A stretch of DNA of 64,000 nucleotides from positions 1 to 64,000 of the forward strand of contig JBDTOI010000004.1 of assembly GCA_039933315.1 (NCBI GenBank), given 5' to 3'. This DNA comes from DASXRU01 sp039933315. GTDB lineage: Bacteria > Acidobacteriota > Blastocatellia > Pyrinomonadales > Pyrinomonadaceae. The notes beneath the pieces are model-generated. The model made no database searches. It saw only the letters and a program-made list of their open reading frames with translations, and was not told the DNA's origin. Each line of letters opens with the position of its first letter. Position 1 is the stretch's first letter. The position numbers were made by a program, and so were the translations under genes. This document shows, one piece after another, positions 8,560-18,054 of this stretch.

Positions 8560-9829
8560 AAATCGGGCACACGGGATCCGAACCGCACGAGGCTCGATTA
8601 ATTCTTATTCTAATAGCCTCGGTTTTAGCTTTTGTTCCGAAACCAATATTGATTTGCAGCCACCCACCGGTACCCGGGGAAAGCGGCGGAGAAGCTCCCA
8701 ATAATGTGCCGTCGGTCTCGTCCACAATTTCAAATGCGGGTGTGCCACCGCTTCTGAGATCGTCAGTGCGAACGTAAAATCCAAATTTGTATTGGGTCTG
8801 CGGCTCAACGACCACTAATTGCGCAACTGTGTTAAGAGTCAGGTTCGATGATGACTTAAAAACAAGACGCAGACTGCGTCGACCCCCGTGATACTGATTT
8901 GAGTCGATGCTGGTCTGGGCCTGAGGAACTGTAACTAATTGCCAGCCGAACACCCCCGCGCCGCTGGCGCCCTGCCCTATTTCAAAGCCTCCATTGAAGA
9001 CCTGGTTCATTGCAGGCTTCACGTTGTCGTCCGGCGCAAGTTCACGGGCTAATTCAAGTGCAGCGTGGAATCGTTTGGCCGCCGCGAAGGCCTTCAACAA
9101 GTCTTCACCGACCGCGTACTGGTTTTGTTTCTCCTCAGGACTAAAACTATTCCATAAGCCCAAAGCGTCATCCAGTCTTCGATTACTTATCAAATAAGAA
9201 GTGAGACTGGCCCGAAGGTCCCTCGATGGCCCAATAGCATTTTTTATTCCGACGGAATCCTGACCAAAGACCTGGAGTGCCAGGCTGAAGACCTGGGTGC
9301 GCAACTGGCTGGCAGACTCCGCGGCCGCCCGCAGTTCAGTGAAGGCCTCGTCTGTTCTACCGGTCCGCAACAAAAGATTGCCCAGGTACCAACGCGGGTA
9401 TGAATACGCCGGCGCCAGCTCAACCGCGTGGCGGAAAGCCAGTTCAGCCTGAACTCCATTCCCGCTTAGCTCTAACGCGCGGCCGAAATCCATCCAGAGG
9501 CGGTAATCGCTCGGCGAAAGACTGACAGCTTCAGCGTGATGTTTTACCGCCGCATCCAACTCTTTGGGGGTAAAGCTCTTCTCCTCGAGGCGGGCCAACT
9601 TCCAGCGTGGAACTGGATCTCTGGGTGCAAGCCGCACGGCCGACTGTGCGATCGCTATTCCGTCTTCTTCAACACCAGGTCCATACTCGGCAAGCATGTT
9701 ACCCGTATACCAGCGCAGAGCAAACCAGGCGCCCAGTAATGCCAGAATAACGGGTACAAGCAAAAGCGCACGCCGCTTAGGGGCGTGCAGATCGATTGCG
9801 ATCAGTTGATTTGAGTCTGAAGGGGACAA
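8453..9829 (-). CDS. Membrane-anchored TPR protein with C-terminal carbohydrate-binding-like domain
   Basis: 458 residues. One transmembrane helix lies at about 20-40. TPR-like helices run from about 50 to 270, with WKLARLEEK, DYRLWMDFGRALELSG and PRWYLGNLLLRTGRTDEA as repeat-like segments. A beta-rich domain from about 285 to 440 (NGGFEIG, YHGGRRSLRLVF, YKFGFYVRTDDLRSGG) resembles CBM-type jelly rolls. It probably projects into the periplasm and scaffolds polysaccharide assembly. It overlaps the downstream Wzy-like gene by about 100 bases. TPR proteins often accompany exopolysaccharide polymerases, but the combination with a CBM-like tail is not one I can name. Confidence 0.7.
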   Translation of the reverse strand: MSPSDSNQLIAIDLHAPKRRALLLVPVILALLGAWFALRWYTGNMLAEYGPGVEEDGIAIAQSAVRLAPRDPVPRWKLARLEEKSFTPKELDAAVKHHAEAVSLSPSDYRLWMDFGRALELSGNGVQAELAFRHAVELAPAYSYPRWYLGNLLLRTGRTDEAFTELRAAAESASQLRTQVFSLALQVFGQDSVGIKNAIGPSRDLRASLTSYLISNRRLDDALGLWNSFSPEEKQNQYAVGEDLLKAFAAAKRFHAALELARELAPDDNVKPAMNQVFNGGFEIGQGASGAGVFGWQLVTVPQAQTSIDSNQYHGGRRSLRLVFKSSSNLTLNTVAQLVVVEPQTQYKFGFYVRTDDLRSGGTPAFEIVDETDGTLLGASPPLSPGTGGWLQINIGFGTKAKTEAIRIRINRASCGSDPVCPIFGTVWYDDFNLQRTGRIAGPKPTGEAKAHHAAAMG

Positions 9830-9879
9830 GGTGCTGTTTAGTTGGTCGGACTCGCAAACGCGATTGGTTTCTAAAGCCG

Positions 9880-11682
9880 TTAGTTATCGCTCAGTTGTTC
9901 AATCTCTATCCGCATACGCTTCAGAGTTATGTTTTCCGCTTCGCAATCAAGCCTGATTTGCTTGACCCGATCCTCGGTAAGCCGCGGACTTGAAATCACC
10001 ACTTCATCCACTCGCTGCGATCCGCAGATGGCGCGAAGCGACCCGTTGCCACCGAAGACACGCAGCCCGTGTATGACTTTTCCTTTTTTCATTGGATCGT
10101 CGTCCATGAAGCCCACTGGAACATAGCTCAATTCCCGGTTGTTCAATATCTCACGCAGGAGCAATTCGCCGCCGTCCCCGGCCCCGTAAATCAAGACCCG
10201 TCGTCCATTGGCAGCGTTCGTCGCTGGTAATAGTTGCCGGAATAACCGAAAGGCCATGCGGCTGGCCGCAAGCAACATGAGCATGACAAAGGCATCGATT
10301 ACAAAGACCGTTCGGGAAAATCCCACAAAACGGAATTTGAAGAGCACGATTAGCACGCAAACAATCGAACCCAACGCCACGGCTTTGGCAAATACCACGA
10401 GGTCATCAATGCTCGTGTAGCGCCACATACCTCGATACACTCCCATGACTAGGAAGGCACCCAACTTGACGAATACCACCACCGGCAGAGTTCGCAGGAA
10501 CAGCTTCCACGCGTCGGCTTCCGAAGCCTCGGTAAACTCAATCGCGTACGCGCTCCAATAAGCCAGGGCTATTAACACCACATCGAGCAACACTTCAAAA
10601 ACGCGTCGCTTGTAAGAAAGATCGACCAGGAAGGCGAATAGAGGTTTGTTGGGCGCAGCGATAGCTTCCGCTTCCTCGCCATAAACTTTCACTCCCGCGA
10701 GGTAAACGCCCAGCAGGGTGAGCACTATCGTAAAGCCAAGGATCGCCGCCAGGCTGATGTCCAGCCTCATCTGCCGCACCATCAAAGCGAGCAGGCCGGA
10801 CAGACCCGCAAAGGCATACAACATCCAGACGGCCCGACGTTCAGACATTCCCAGCGCGACCAGGCGGTGCGAAGTGTGATCGCGTCCCCCCTGGGACGCG
10901 GCACGTCCGGATAGCTTTCGCAGGATCGTTACAAAGGTGGTATCGAAAATGGGTATCAGAAGAATAAGAATCGGTACGGCGAGCACCGGGAGGAAACTGC
11001 GGGAGCGACCACTCGAGGCGTGGATTAGCGCAGACCCAGCGAGAAAGAATCCGATAAACATCGAGCCGCAATCGCCCATGAATATCGAAGCCGGATTCGA
11101 GTTGTAGATCAAAAAGCCTGCCAGCGCCACAGCGAAAACGCCCACCAGCAGCGCTTCGGTCGGATGTCCGGACGCGATCAGCGCCAGGCTCAGGAACACC
11201 GAAGCAATGGCCGCAATACCCGCGGCTAAGCCATCCATATTGTCCAGTAAATTGATCGCATTAGTGATACCGATCAGCCAGAAGATCGTGATCAACATAT
11301 CGAGCGAAGAGAATGTGGTCCATTGCAAACTAAGCCCGTAGTACACAAGAAACGCCGAGCCCATGACCTGGCCGATAAGCTTCTGATATGGTTTGGCGTT
11401 GACCAAATCGTCGACTAACCCCACGACAAAGAGGAAGGTGCTGGCGCCAACCACGACCCAACCACGCGGCGTATGCGGCACAAAAAATAAGTAAACGACC
11501 ATCACCGCTAGCCATATCGGTACGCCCCCGAGCATGGCGGTAGGCTTGCTATGCCATCTATCAGACTTGGGTCGCGCTACCACTCCCCAGCGCCGGGCCA
11601 GTGCGCGCACTAAAGGCGTCAGCACCACTACAAGCGCGAACGAGGTGGCGAGGGCCAGCAAATAAGTAGCCTTATTTGACAT
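9880..11682 (-). CDS. Fusion: WecA/MraY-like sugar-phosphate transferase plus FlaA1/CapD-type N-terminal module
   Basis: Residues 1 to about 330 form a polytopic polyprenyl-phosphate sugar-1-phosphate transferase. It has the catalytic GLVDDLVNAKPYQKLIGQ at 88-105, NAINLLDNMDGLAAG at 141-155 and MGDCGSM at 202-208. It should start glycan chains by loading the first sugar phosphate onto undecaprenyl phosphate. Residues about 355-480 hold four more hydrophobic helices, and 494-600 form a Rossmann-like module (VLIYGAGDGGELLLREI), the layout of the N-terminal half of FlaA1/CapD sugar dehydratases. The catalytic SDR half of those enzymes is absent. The total of 600 residues is nearly twice a normal WecA. 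What the nucleotide-binding tail does is unknown. Confidence 0.85.
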   Translation of the reverse strand: MSNKATYLLALATSFALVVVLTPLVRALARRWGVVARPKSDRWHSKPTAMLGGVPIWLAVMVVYLFFVPHTPRGWVVVGASTFLFVVGLVDDLVNAKPYQKLIGQVMGSAFLVYYGLSLQWTTFSSLDMLITIFWLIGITNAINLLDNMDGLAAGIAAIASVFLSLALIASGHPTEALLVGVFAVALAGFLIYNSNPASIFMGDCGSMFIGFFLAGSALIHASSGRSRSFLPVLAVPILILLIPIFDTTFVTILRKLSGRAASQGGRDHTSHRLVALGMSERRAVWMLYAFAGLSGLLALMVRQMRLDISLAAILGFTIVLTLLGVYLAGVKVYGEEAEAIAAPNKPLFAFLVDLSYKRRVFEVLLDVVLIALAYWSAYAIEFTEASEADAWKLFLRTLPVVVFVKLGAFLVMGVYRGMWRYTSIDDLVVFAKAVALGSIVCVLIVLFKFRFVGFSRTVFVIDAFVMLMLLAASRMAFRLFRQLLPATNAANGRRVLIYGAGDGGELLLREILNNRELSYVPVGFMDDDPMKKGKVIHGLRVFGGNGSLRAICGSQRVDEVVISSPRLTEDRVKQIRLDCEAENITLKRMRIEIEQLSDN

Positions 11683-11812
11683 ACAAAAACCGAATCCCGG
11701 ACATTGACGACGAAGAGAAAGAAATTATTCCATCAGGCAGCGCAAAGCAAGCCAGCGTTTCCTCTTATGCTGATCAGGCTGATTGGCGCTTTCTTCTTAC
11801 TCTGAGCCGGGT

Positions 11813-12793
11813 CTACCCATTGTCCGACGGGGTTCTACCGTTCTGAAAATCAATCACGCTGTTTAGAATGCCATCCAGCGACATTTCAGGCCGGAAACCG
11901 ATAAGGTCTCCGACCTTCGAAATATCCGGTACCCTGCGCGGCATATCTTCAAAACCTTCTTCGTAGGCTTCATCATAAGGAACGAAAACTATCTCTGACT
12001 TTGACTGCGTCAGTTTTTTCACTCTCTCAGCCAGACCCAAAATACTGATTTCTTCATTGGAACCCACATTGAAGACCTTGCCCACCGCTTCTGGGTGATC
12101 CATTAGCTTTGTTAGCGCGCCCACTACGTCGCCGACGTAACCAAAACAGCGCGATTGCTTGCCGTCGCCGTATACAGTTATCGGCCGCCCGGAAAGCGCT
12201 TGCTTCACGAAGGTCGGAATTACCATGCCGTAACGCCCGGTCTGACGCGGGCCTACGGTATTGAACAGACGCACGACAACGGTGGGTAGTTTTTTCTCGT
12301 GCCAGTAGGCCAGCGCGAGAAATTCATCGATAGCTTTCGAACAGGCATAACTCCAACGGCCCTTGGTCGTGGCCCCCATCACTAGATTGCCGTCTTCGCG
12401 AAAAGGCACTTCGGCGCTGAGTCCATAGACTTCGGACGTTGAGGCAATCAGGACCTTCTTCTTTTTCTTGTTCGCCAGCGAGAGGACATTCTCCGTCCCG
12501 CGCACATTAGTTTCGATCGTGCGCACGGGACTCTCGACAATCAACTTGACCCCTACGGCCGCCGCCAGATGAACGACGACGTCGCATTGGTCCACCAGTT
12601 CAGCGGTTACCGGCTGGTTGTGAACGCTCTCAATGGTGTAATGAAATTTGGGATTCTCTTTTAGGTGCCTGATGTTTTCGAAACTACCGGTGGAGAGATC
12701 GTCTATGACAAAGACTTCGTCTCCGCGCTACAAATAGGCGTCGCTCAAATGAGAACCAATGAAACCGGCACCACCAGTGATTAATACTCGCAA
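11813..12793 (-). pseudogene. NAD-dependent sugar epimerase/dehydratase gene interrupted by an in-frame amber codon
   Basis: The downstream frame (260 residues from an ATG at 12595) has the SDR body: STSEVYG, the catalytic YACSK, NTVGPRQTGRYG and a decarboxylase/epimerase-type C-terminus. It lacks the essential NAD-binding N-terminus. That part is present just upstream in the same frame: a TTG start at 12793, then RVLITGGAGFIGSHLSDAYL, a TAG stop at 12728-12730, and RGDEVFVIDDLSTGS. One base change (for example CAG to TAG) would explain it. The gene is therefore a recent pseudogene, a readthrough gene, or a sequencing error. The intact enzyme would be a UDP-glucose 4-epimerase/UDP-glucuronate decarboxylase-like SDR. 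Confidence 0.8.
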
Positions 12794-12999
12794 GCTTGAA
12801 AACTCCCTTCAAAAATGGCATGAGGCCAGGCAGCGTTAGCCAAACCAGGCTTCAATTGCACCCAAGACTTTATGTTATCGCCGAGATAGCGCTTCAGAAA
12901 GAAAACGACGAAGCAGATCTCCGCGTCATTTGTAGAATCCTTTTGGCCCCGCATTCAGCCAATCAAATGCGCACTTGTTCTTCCCTGCCCGCTTCAAAC

Positions 13000-14286
13000 T
13001 TATGCGGAGGCACCTTTGACTCCGTGCTCCAGCACCGCAGACCTCAAACCTGGTCCCACCAAATCTCGATAGAGACTTGAAACATCCTGCAGCAGGCGAT
13101 CCTTGGAATAACTTTGCATAACGAAAAGACGGCCCTGTTCACCTAAACGCTGTCGCAGCTCTTCGTCGCCTATCAACGCCGCCAATCCCTGGGCAAATGC
13201 TGCGGCGTCGCCTGGCGATATCGCCAACCCGCGAGCGCAAATCTCATAGCCCGGAGCCAACGGTTTCGGGCTTTCCAGTGGCTCGCCCAGAAGGTCCCGG
13301 ACACCCCCTACAGTCGTGGCTATCACGGGCCGGGCGTTTGCCATTGCCTCGATCAACGTTAAGGGCGTGCCTTCGTTGAGCGAAGTGAGGCCCACAATAT
13401 CCAGCGCCGGATAAAAAGTCTCCGGATCCTGACGCGTCCCCAGGAAACTGACATCGAGATTGAGCCCGCGCGCCTCTTCCTCCAACGCTGATCGCAGATT
13501 CCCATCGCCGATGATGACGAAACGTACTCGCCTCGGGACGGCATCAGCGAAAGTCTCCTTAAACTGCGCGGCTGCCTTTAGAAACAACGTATGGTTCTTA
13601 ATTTCCGTAAGCCGGCCAACGATTCCCACCAAAACGTCCGAGTCGCCCGCGCCAAGCTCATCTCGCATCGAACGGCGGCGCTCCGGCCAGTTAGCGTATG
13701 TCCCGGTGTCGATTCCCAGCGGAATCACCAAAAATTGCTGCGCCCGACCTACTCCAAATCTTCCGTGTATCTCCTGCCTTTGCTGATCACTTATCACGAT
13801 GATCCGGTCTGTTACCAGGAGTGCCAGGGCCCGCTCGATCTCCAGGAACAGACGCGTTTTCAAACGACCGTAATAGCTATGAAATATGTGTCCATGATAA
13901 GTGTGCACAAACCGGCAAACTCGGGGACGACCTATCAACGCGGCCGGCGTTAGCCAACGATACAGCAACCCGGCGAGGCGCCCTACCGTACCGGCCTTCG
14001 CCGTATGCGTGTGGACCACGTCGGGTCGCTCGCGCAACATCAAGCGGAAGAGTCTGAGAATTGTTATTCCGTCCTTTAGAGAAACTTCGCGACTCATTTC
14101 GGGAAAGACCAGCGGCGTCACCCCCATCTGGTCGGCAAAGTAACTCATGCTGTCTTCAGTCGGCGGCACGGTTCCTGCAACCAACACAGTCTTGCAGTTT
14201 GCTGACTTCAACCCAGCTGTCAGCCAAACTACGTGGCGCGCCGGTCCGCCAACATTCAGACGGGCAATGATTCGCAGGATTTTCAT
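13000..14286 (-). CDS. Family 4 (GT-B) glycosyltransferase
   Basis: Cytoplasmic or membrane-associated retaining glycosyltransferase of about 428 residues. It has the N-terminal glycine-rich loop ARLNVGGPARHV and HTHTAKAG near residue 97. The C-terminal Rossmann half carries VGRLTEIKNH and the donor-binding SLNEGTPLTLIEAMANARPVIAT, with the EX7E glutamates. I place the start at the ATG at 14286 (MKILRIIARLN); an ATG three codons upstream is also possible. It lies between the interrupted epimerase and rfbA in the leftward operon. Specificity is unknown. Confidence 0.88.
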   Translation of the reverse strand: MKILRIIARLNVGGPARHVVWLTAGLKSANCKTVLVAGTVPPTEDSMSYFADQMGVTPLVFPEMSREVSLKDGITILRLFRLMLRERPDVVHTHTAKAGTVGRLAGLLYRWLTPAALIGRPRVCRFVHTYHGHIFHSYYGRLKTRLFLEIERALALLVTDRIIVISDQQRQEIHGRFGVGRAQQFLVIPLGIDTGTYANWPERRRSMRDELGAGDSDVLVGIVGRLTEIKNHTLFLKAAAQFKETFADAVPRRVRFVIIGDGNLRSALEEEARGLNLDVSFLGTRQDPETFYPALDIVGLTSLNEGTPLTLIEAMANARPVIATTVGGVRDLLGEPLESPKPLAPGYEICARGLAISPGDAAAFAQGLAALIGDEELRQRLGEQGRLFVMQSYSKDRLLQDVSSLYRDLVGPGLRSAVLEHGVKGASA

Positions 14287-14370
14287 AAGAGTCAAAGACC
14301 CGAGACGTTATCTCGGGGTCCTGATGTTACGACCGTAATCATGACTACTACGGATTCCAGGGTAAGAGAC

Positions 14371-15159
14371 CTATCTTGCCGTCCCTGAAACCAGGGGCGA
14401 TTCGTTTCCGACCTCAGCACCCCTCCGTAACTCGAGATTGTTGGCCCCGGTTTCCGAGACAAGAGTCGAAGCCCGCAACAAGCTTTCAAAGGTGCCCGCG
14501 TCCGTCCACCAACCTTCCAGCTCGTCCCAAGTCATCTCATTTCGCTCAATATATGCGTTATTGACGTCGGTAATCTCCAACTCGCCACGGCCAGAGGGTC
14601 TGAGCGTGCGAATGATGTCAAACACGTTCGCATCGTACATGTAGATGCCGATGACGGCATATTGCGATCGCGGCACCTCCGGTTTCTCGTCGATTCGTTT
14701 GACCTGGGTTCCTTCGAGCTCGGGCACACCGAACCGCTGTGGGTCAGGGACTTCTTTCAAAAGGATCTTCGCTCCCTTGCCCTGATTGCGATAGGCCAGC
14801 ACCGCCTCACGGATGTTTCCCTCGATAATATTGTCACCCAGGATTACGCACACCGGCTCTCCAGCGGCAAAGTGCTCGACCAGCGATAGTGCCGCCGCAA
14901 TCCCGCCCTCACCCTCCTGGTAGGTATAGTTAATGTGCTTTAGGCCAAACGCCTTGCCATTCCCCAGCAGTTTCAGAAAATCACCCGCCGAGTTACCACC
15001 AGTAACAATCATGATGTCAGTAATGTCCGCGTTAACCAACGTCCGAATTGGATAGTAAATCATCGGCTGATCGTAAACGGGCAACAAGTGTTTATTGGTA
15101 ACGGCGGTTAGTGGCCGCAAGCGAACACCCAAACCACCGGCTAGTACGACACCTTTCAA
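14371..15159 (-). CDS. rfbA: Glucose-1-phosphate thymidylyltransferase
   Basis: Makes dTDP-glucose (or a related dTDP-sugar) from sugar-1-phosphate and dTTP, the first step towards dTDP-rhamnose. The 262-residue protein has the nucleotidyltransferase signature LAGGLGVRLRPLT at the N-terminus, followed by NKHLLPVYDQPMIYYPI, then ILGDNII and FGVPELEG. It is slightly shorter than the classic 290-residue RmlA. The other dTDP-rhamnose genes are far away (rfbB and rfbD at 33.5-35.4 kb, rfbC at 62.6 kb), so the pathway is scattered through the locus. A different NDP specificity cannot be excluded. Confidence 0.85.
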   Translation of the reverse strand: MKGVVLAGGLGVRLRPLTAVTNKHLLPVYDQPMIYYPIRTLVNADITDIMIVTGGNSAGDFLKLLGNGKAFGLKHINYTYQEGEGGIAAALSLVEHFAAGEPVCVILGDNIIEGNIREAVLAYRNQGKGAKILLKEVPDPQRFGVPELEGTQVKRIDEKPEVPRSQYAVIGIYMYDANVFDIIRTLRPSGRGELEITDVNNAYIERNEMTWDELEGWWTDAGTFESLLRASTLVSETGANNLELRRGAEVGNESPLVSGTAR

Positions 15160-15181
15160 CTGATGCTCCTCCTCACCGAAC

Positions 15182-16093
15182 TCATAACTCCGCCCATATT
15201 TTCAAAGAATCACCAAGCCGGCTTAAGCGCAGTAACTCATTGACCAGTTTCTTAACCGCCCGGCGGGGCCGGCTCTTACCCAGGGTTTCGTTTAGATGAC
15301 ACCCGCTATTAACGCGGGCATTGATCGCGGCATTCGTATCTGTGTTAACGAACTCATCATGGTGAACCAACGCTTGCCACAATTCAAAAGGGTTCACTCC
15401 GTGAGTATCGAGCCGAATTCGCCGAAAGCCGGCGTTGGTCAGCAAGTCAGTGACACCCTTTTGCGAAAAGAGATGCAAGTGGTCAGGACCAACAGTGGTC
15501 CAGTCCATTCCCAGCAGGCGCGCCGACAGACCATTGATGTGCGGTGTGGTAGCCCAGAACAGTCCACCGGGACGCAGAATGCGTGCGACCTCAGAAGCGA
15601 GTTGTCGCGGTTCGGGGACATGCTCCAACAACTCACTGGCTATCACGACGTCGAAGTAAGCGCTGGGGTAATCCGCGTCAGCGAGGTTCCCGCAAAACAC
15701 TTTGAAACCCTTTTCCCGTACGTGTTCGGTAGCCGTGCGCGAAATCTCCACTCCTTCGGCTTCCCAACCCGCGTTGGCGGCCGCGCCCAACATTGCCCCG
15801 GAACCGAATCCTATCTCCAGCAACCGGTTTGTATTTCGGTAAGCCGCGAAGCCGGCGACGATCTCTTCCACTCGCTGATTGATAAAATCAGAAACGGAAA
15901 GGTTGGTGGCTGTGTAATACGCGTCGTAATCCATTACGTCCGAGGCCGGGGGCAGGCGTTGCACGTACAGGGTCCCGCAAGCCTCGCATGTAATCATCAT
16001 GTCAAAGTTATGCTTCGCCCCTCGCCGGCGACCCTTCGTACTGGCGCAACCGGGGCAGGTACGTAGAGTGGAATCGGAATTACCGTCTGACAT
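15182..16093 (-). CDS. SAM-dependent methyltransferase with N-terminal zinc ribbon
   Basis: 303 residues. An N-terminal CPGC...CEAC pair (about 13-39) looks like a zinc ribbon. A class I methyltransferase domain follows, with motif I LLEIGFGSGAMLG near 94, the acidic end of strand 2 (GVEIS), and VVIASELLEHVPEP near 150. This architecture is common among methyltransferases in polysaccharide clusters, where they are presumed to modify glycans or nucleotide sugars. It sits 22 bases upstream of rfbA in the same operon. The substrate is unknown. Confidence 0.82.
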   Translation of the reverse strand: MSDGNSDSTLRTCPGCASTKGRRRGAKHNFDMMITCEACGTLYVQRLPPASDVMDYDAYYTATNLSVSDFINQRVEEIVAGFAAYRNTNRLLEIGFGSGAMLGAAANAGWEAEGVEISRTATEHVREKGFKVFCGNLADADYPSAYFDVVIASELLEHVPEPRQLASEVARILRPGGLFWATTPHINGLSARLLGMDWTTVGPDHLHLFSQKGVTDLLTNAGFRRIRLDTHGVNPFELWQALVHHDEFVNTDTNAAINARVNSGCHLNETLGKSRPRRAVKKLVNELLRLSRLGDSLKIWAEL

Positions 16094-16142
16094 AACGTCG
16101 CAAGTTGACCACTAATGGCTCAGGGGGCAGATTTAGATCCCG

Positions 16143-18023
16143 CTAATCGATGAATCGTTGAAACCACAATTCGAGCATCAAAAGAGTCCAGAGTTGGTGC
16201 TCCAGATTTCTCCTGCCGCTGACATGATCTTCCACCATTCTCTTTACTGCAGCCGGGTCAAAGAGGTCTCTCCCCAGGGCTTTTTCAGACAACAGCGTCT
16301 CCTGCAAAAAGCCCCGCAAACGCCCGCGAAACCAGTGGCCAATCGGGACGCCAAAACCCATCTTCCGCCTGGTTAGATTTTCTGACGGCAGTATTTTCTT
16401 CAGAACGTTTTTAAGCAGGAACTTCGTCGTCAGTCCGCGCAGTTTCAGGTGCTCCGGAAGGCTGGCAGCGAATTCAATCAAATGATGATCCAGAAACGGG
16501 GAACGCGCCTCGAGCGATACTGCCATGCTGGCAATATCAACCTTTACCAGCAGGTCGTTCGGGAGATAAGTCATCGTATCGGTAAGCAACGAAGCATCGA
16601 TAATCCCCGCGCCGTTGGCTTTGGCAAACCACGGCTCCAGAATACTGGCAGTGTTCAGCGCTTTTGTTTCCTCGCGAAACGCTCGCGAGTACAGGTTCAT
16701 CTTGGCTTCCTCGTCAAACGCGCTCACCCAACGGAAATAGCGTTTGACACTCGGAAGCGACGCCGCCTGGATGAATCGCTGGGCGCGAGCGATTGGATCC
16801 CGGCGACTTTCGGAGTGGGGCAACATTCCCACCGCAGTCTCAACGACGTGTTTGCGCAGAAGCTGGGGCAGCTTGCGATACTGTTCAGCCAGTTTCATGG
16901 CCGCGTAGCGCTCGTAACCCGCAAAACATTCATCGCCTCCGTCCCCATTCAAAGCTACCGTAACGTAGCGACGTGTTTCGCGCGAAACGTAATAAGTCGG
17001 AATGGCCGATGAATCAGCGTAGGGTTCGCCGTAGTGCTCAACCAAAGTTGGTAAGACTTCCAGTGCATCGGGACGCACAATAAATTCATGATGGTCGGCG
17101 CCGACGTGCTCGGCAACGCGGCGGGCGTGATGCAACTCGCTGAAATCCTGTTCTTCGAAACCGATGGAGAATGTCTTGATCGGTTCCGAAGACTCCTCGC
17201 TCATTAAAGCCACCACGGCGCTGGAGTCGATGCCCCCGGAGAGGAAAGCACCCAGCGGCACCTCTGACATCAGGCGCACTCGCACGGCATCGCGCAACAG
17301 CTCGACCACCCGCTCGCCAGCTTCATCTTCTGTGAGATTTGTTTTGTGAGAGAAGTCAGGCTGCCAGTAACGTTCGATCTCAATCTCGCCTTGGCGCCAC
17401 CGAAGCCAATGTCCCGGCTCCAGCTTTCGAATGGCCCGATACGCAGTCAGCGGCGCCGGCACGCAGAGGAAAGAAAGGTAGTGGTGAATGGCGGCGAAAT
17501 CGATGTCACGACTGACTGCCGGGTGCAGCAGCAAGGCGCTGAACTCAGAGCCAAAGACCAGCTGACCGTTCAGTTGCGCATACAGTAGGGGCTTTTTTCC
17601 GACGCGGTCGCGCGCCAGGAAGAGCTCTTGCCGGCGCTCGTCCCAGATAGCAAAAGCAAACATACCGCGCAAGTGCCTGGGACAATCGGTGCCGTAGCGG
17701 TCATAGGCATGGACAATCGCTTCCGTATCGCTATCGGTGTAAAACTTATGGCCCAGAGCCTCGAGTTCTTTACGCAGCTCGCGGTAGTTGTAGATCTCGC
17801 CGTTGAAGACGATCCATGCCGATCGATCCGGATTGTGGATCGGCTGTTGTCCGCCTTTGAGGTCGATTATGGCGAGACGGCGCATGCCCAGACCGACGCC
17901 GTCCTTGAAATAAAAGCCGTCTTCGTCGGGTCCGCGATGCCGGATGGCCTCGCACATGCGCGCCACCAGGGCCTGATCGACCTGAGTCTCACTACTCTGA
18001 ACTATTCCGACAATGCCACACAT
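16143..18023 (-). CDS. asnB: Glutamine-dependent asparagine synthase-like amidotransferase
   Basis: Hydrolyses glutamine and transfers ammonia to an adenylated carboxylate. The N-terminal glutaminase starts with the catalytic Cys2 (MCGIVGI) and has RHRGPD at 29-34 and NGEIYN at 74-79. The synthetase half carries the PP-loop SGGIDSS at 262-268. Its 626 residues are the length of AsnB. In glycan clusters such proteins (for example WbpS in Pseudomonas O-antigen loci) are thought to amidate uronic acids. Enzymes here that look like a UDP-diacetamido-uronate pathway (28.3-31.0 kb) make that a plausible role; cellular asparagine synthesis is the alternative. Confidence 0.88.
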   Translation of the reverse strand: MCGIVGIVQSSETQVDQALVARMCEAIRHRGPDEDGFYFKDGVGLGMRRLAIIDLKGGQQPIHNPDRSAWIVFNGEIYNYRELRKELEALGHKFYTDSDTEAIVHAYDRYGTDCPRHLRGMFAFAIWDERRQELFLARDRVGKKPLLYAQLNGQLVFGSEFSALLLHPAVSRDIDFAAIHHYLSFLCVPAPLTAYRAIRKLEPGHWLRWRQGEIEIERYWQPDFSHKTNLTEDEAGERVVELLRDAVRVRLMSEVPLGAFLSGGIDSSAVVALMSEESSEPIKTFSIGFEEQDFSELHHARRVAEHVGADHHEFIVRPDALEVLPTLVEHYGEPYADSSAIPTYYVSRETRRYVTVALNGDGGDECFAGYERYAAMKLAEQYRKLPQLLRKHVVETAVGMLPHSESRRDPIARAQRFIQAASLPSVKRYFRWVSAFDEEAKMNLYSRAFREETKALNTASILEPWFAKANGAGIIDASLLTDTMTYLPNDLLVKVDIASMAVSLEARSPFLDHHLIEFAASLPEHLKLRGLTTKFLLKNVLKKILPSENLTRRKMGFGVPIGHWFRGRLRGFLQETLLSEKALGRDLFDPAAVKRMVEDHVSGRRNLEHQLWTLLMLELWFQRFID

Positions 18024-18054
18024 TTTTTAGAACAATTGGAAAGCGGGCAGGCGA

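Noticed and set aside
15296..16066. 256-codon open frame on the plus strand opposite the methyltransferase gene
   Set aside because: It lies entirely antisense to a gene with clear SAM-binding motifs, and its own composition shows no recognisable domain.
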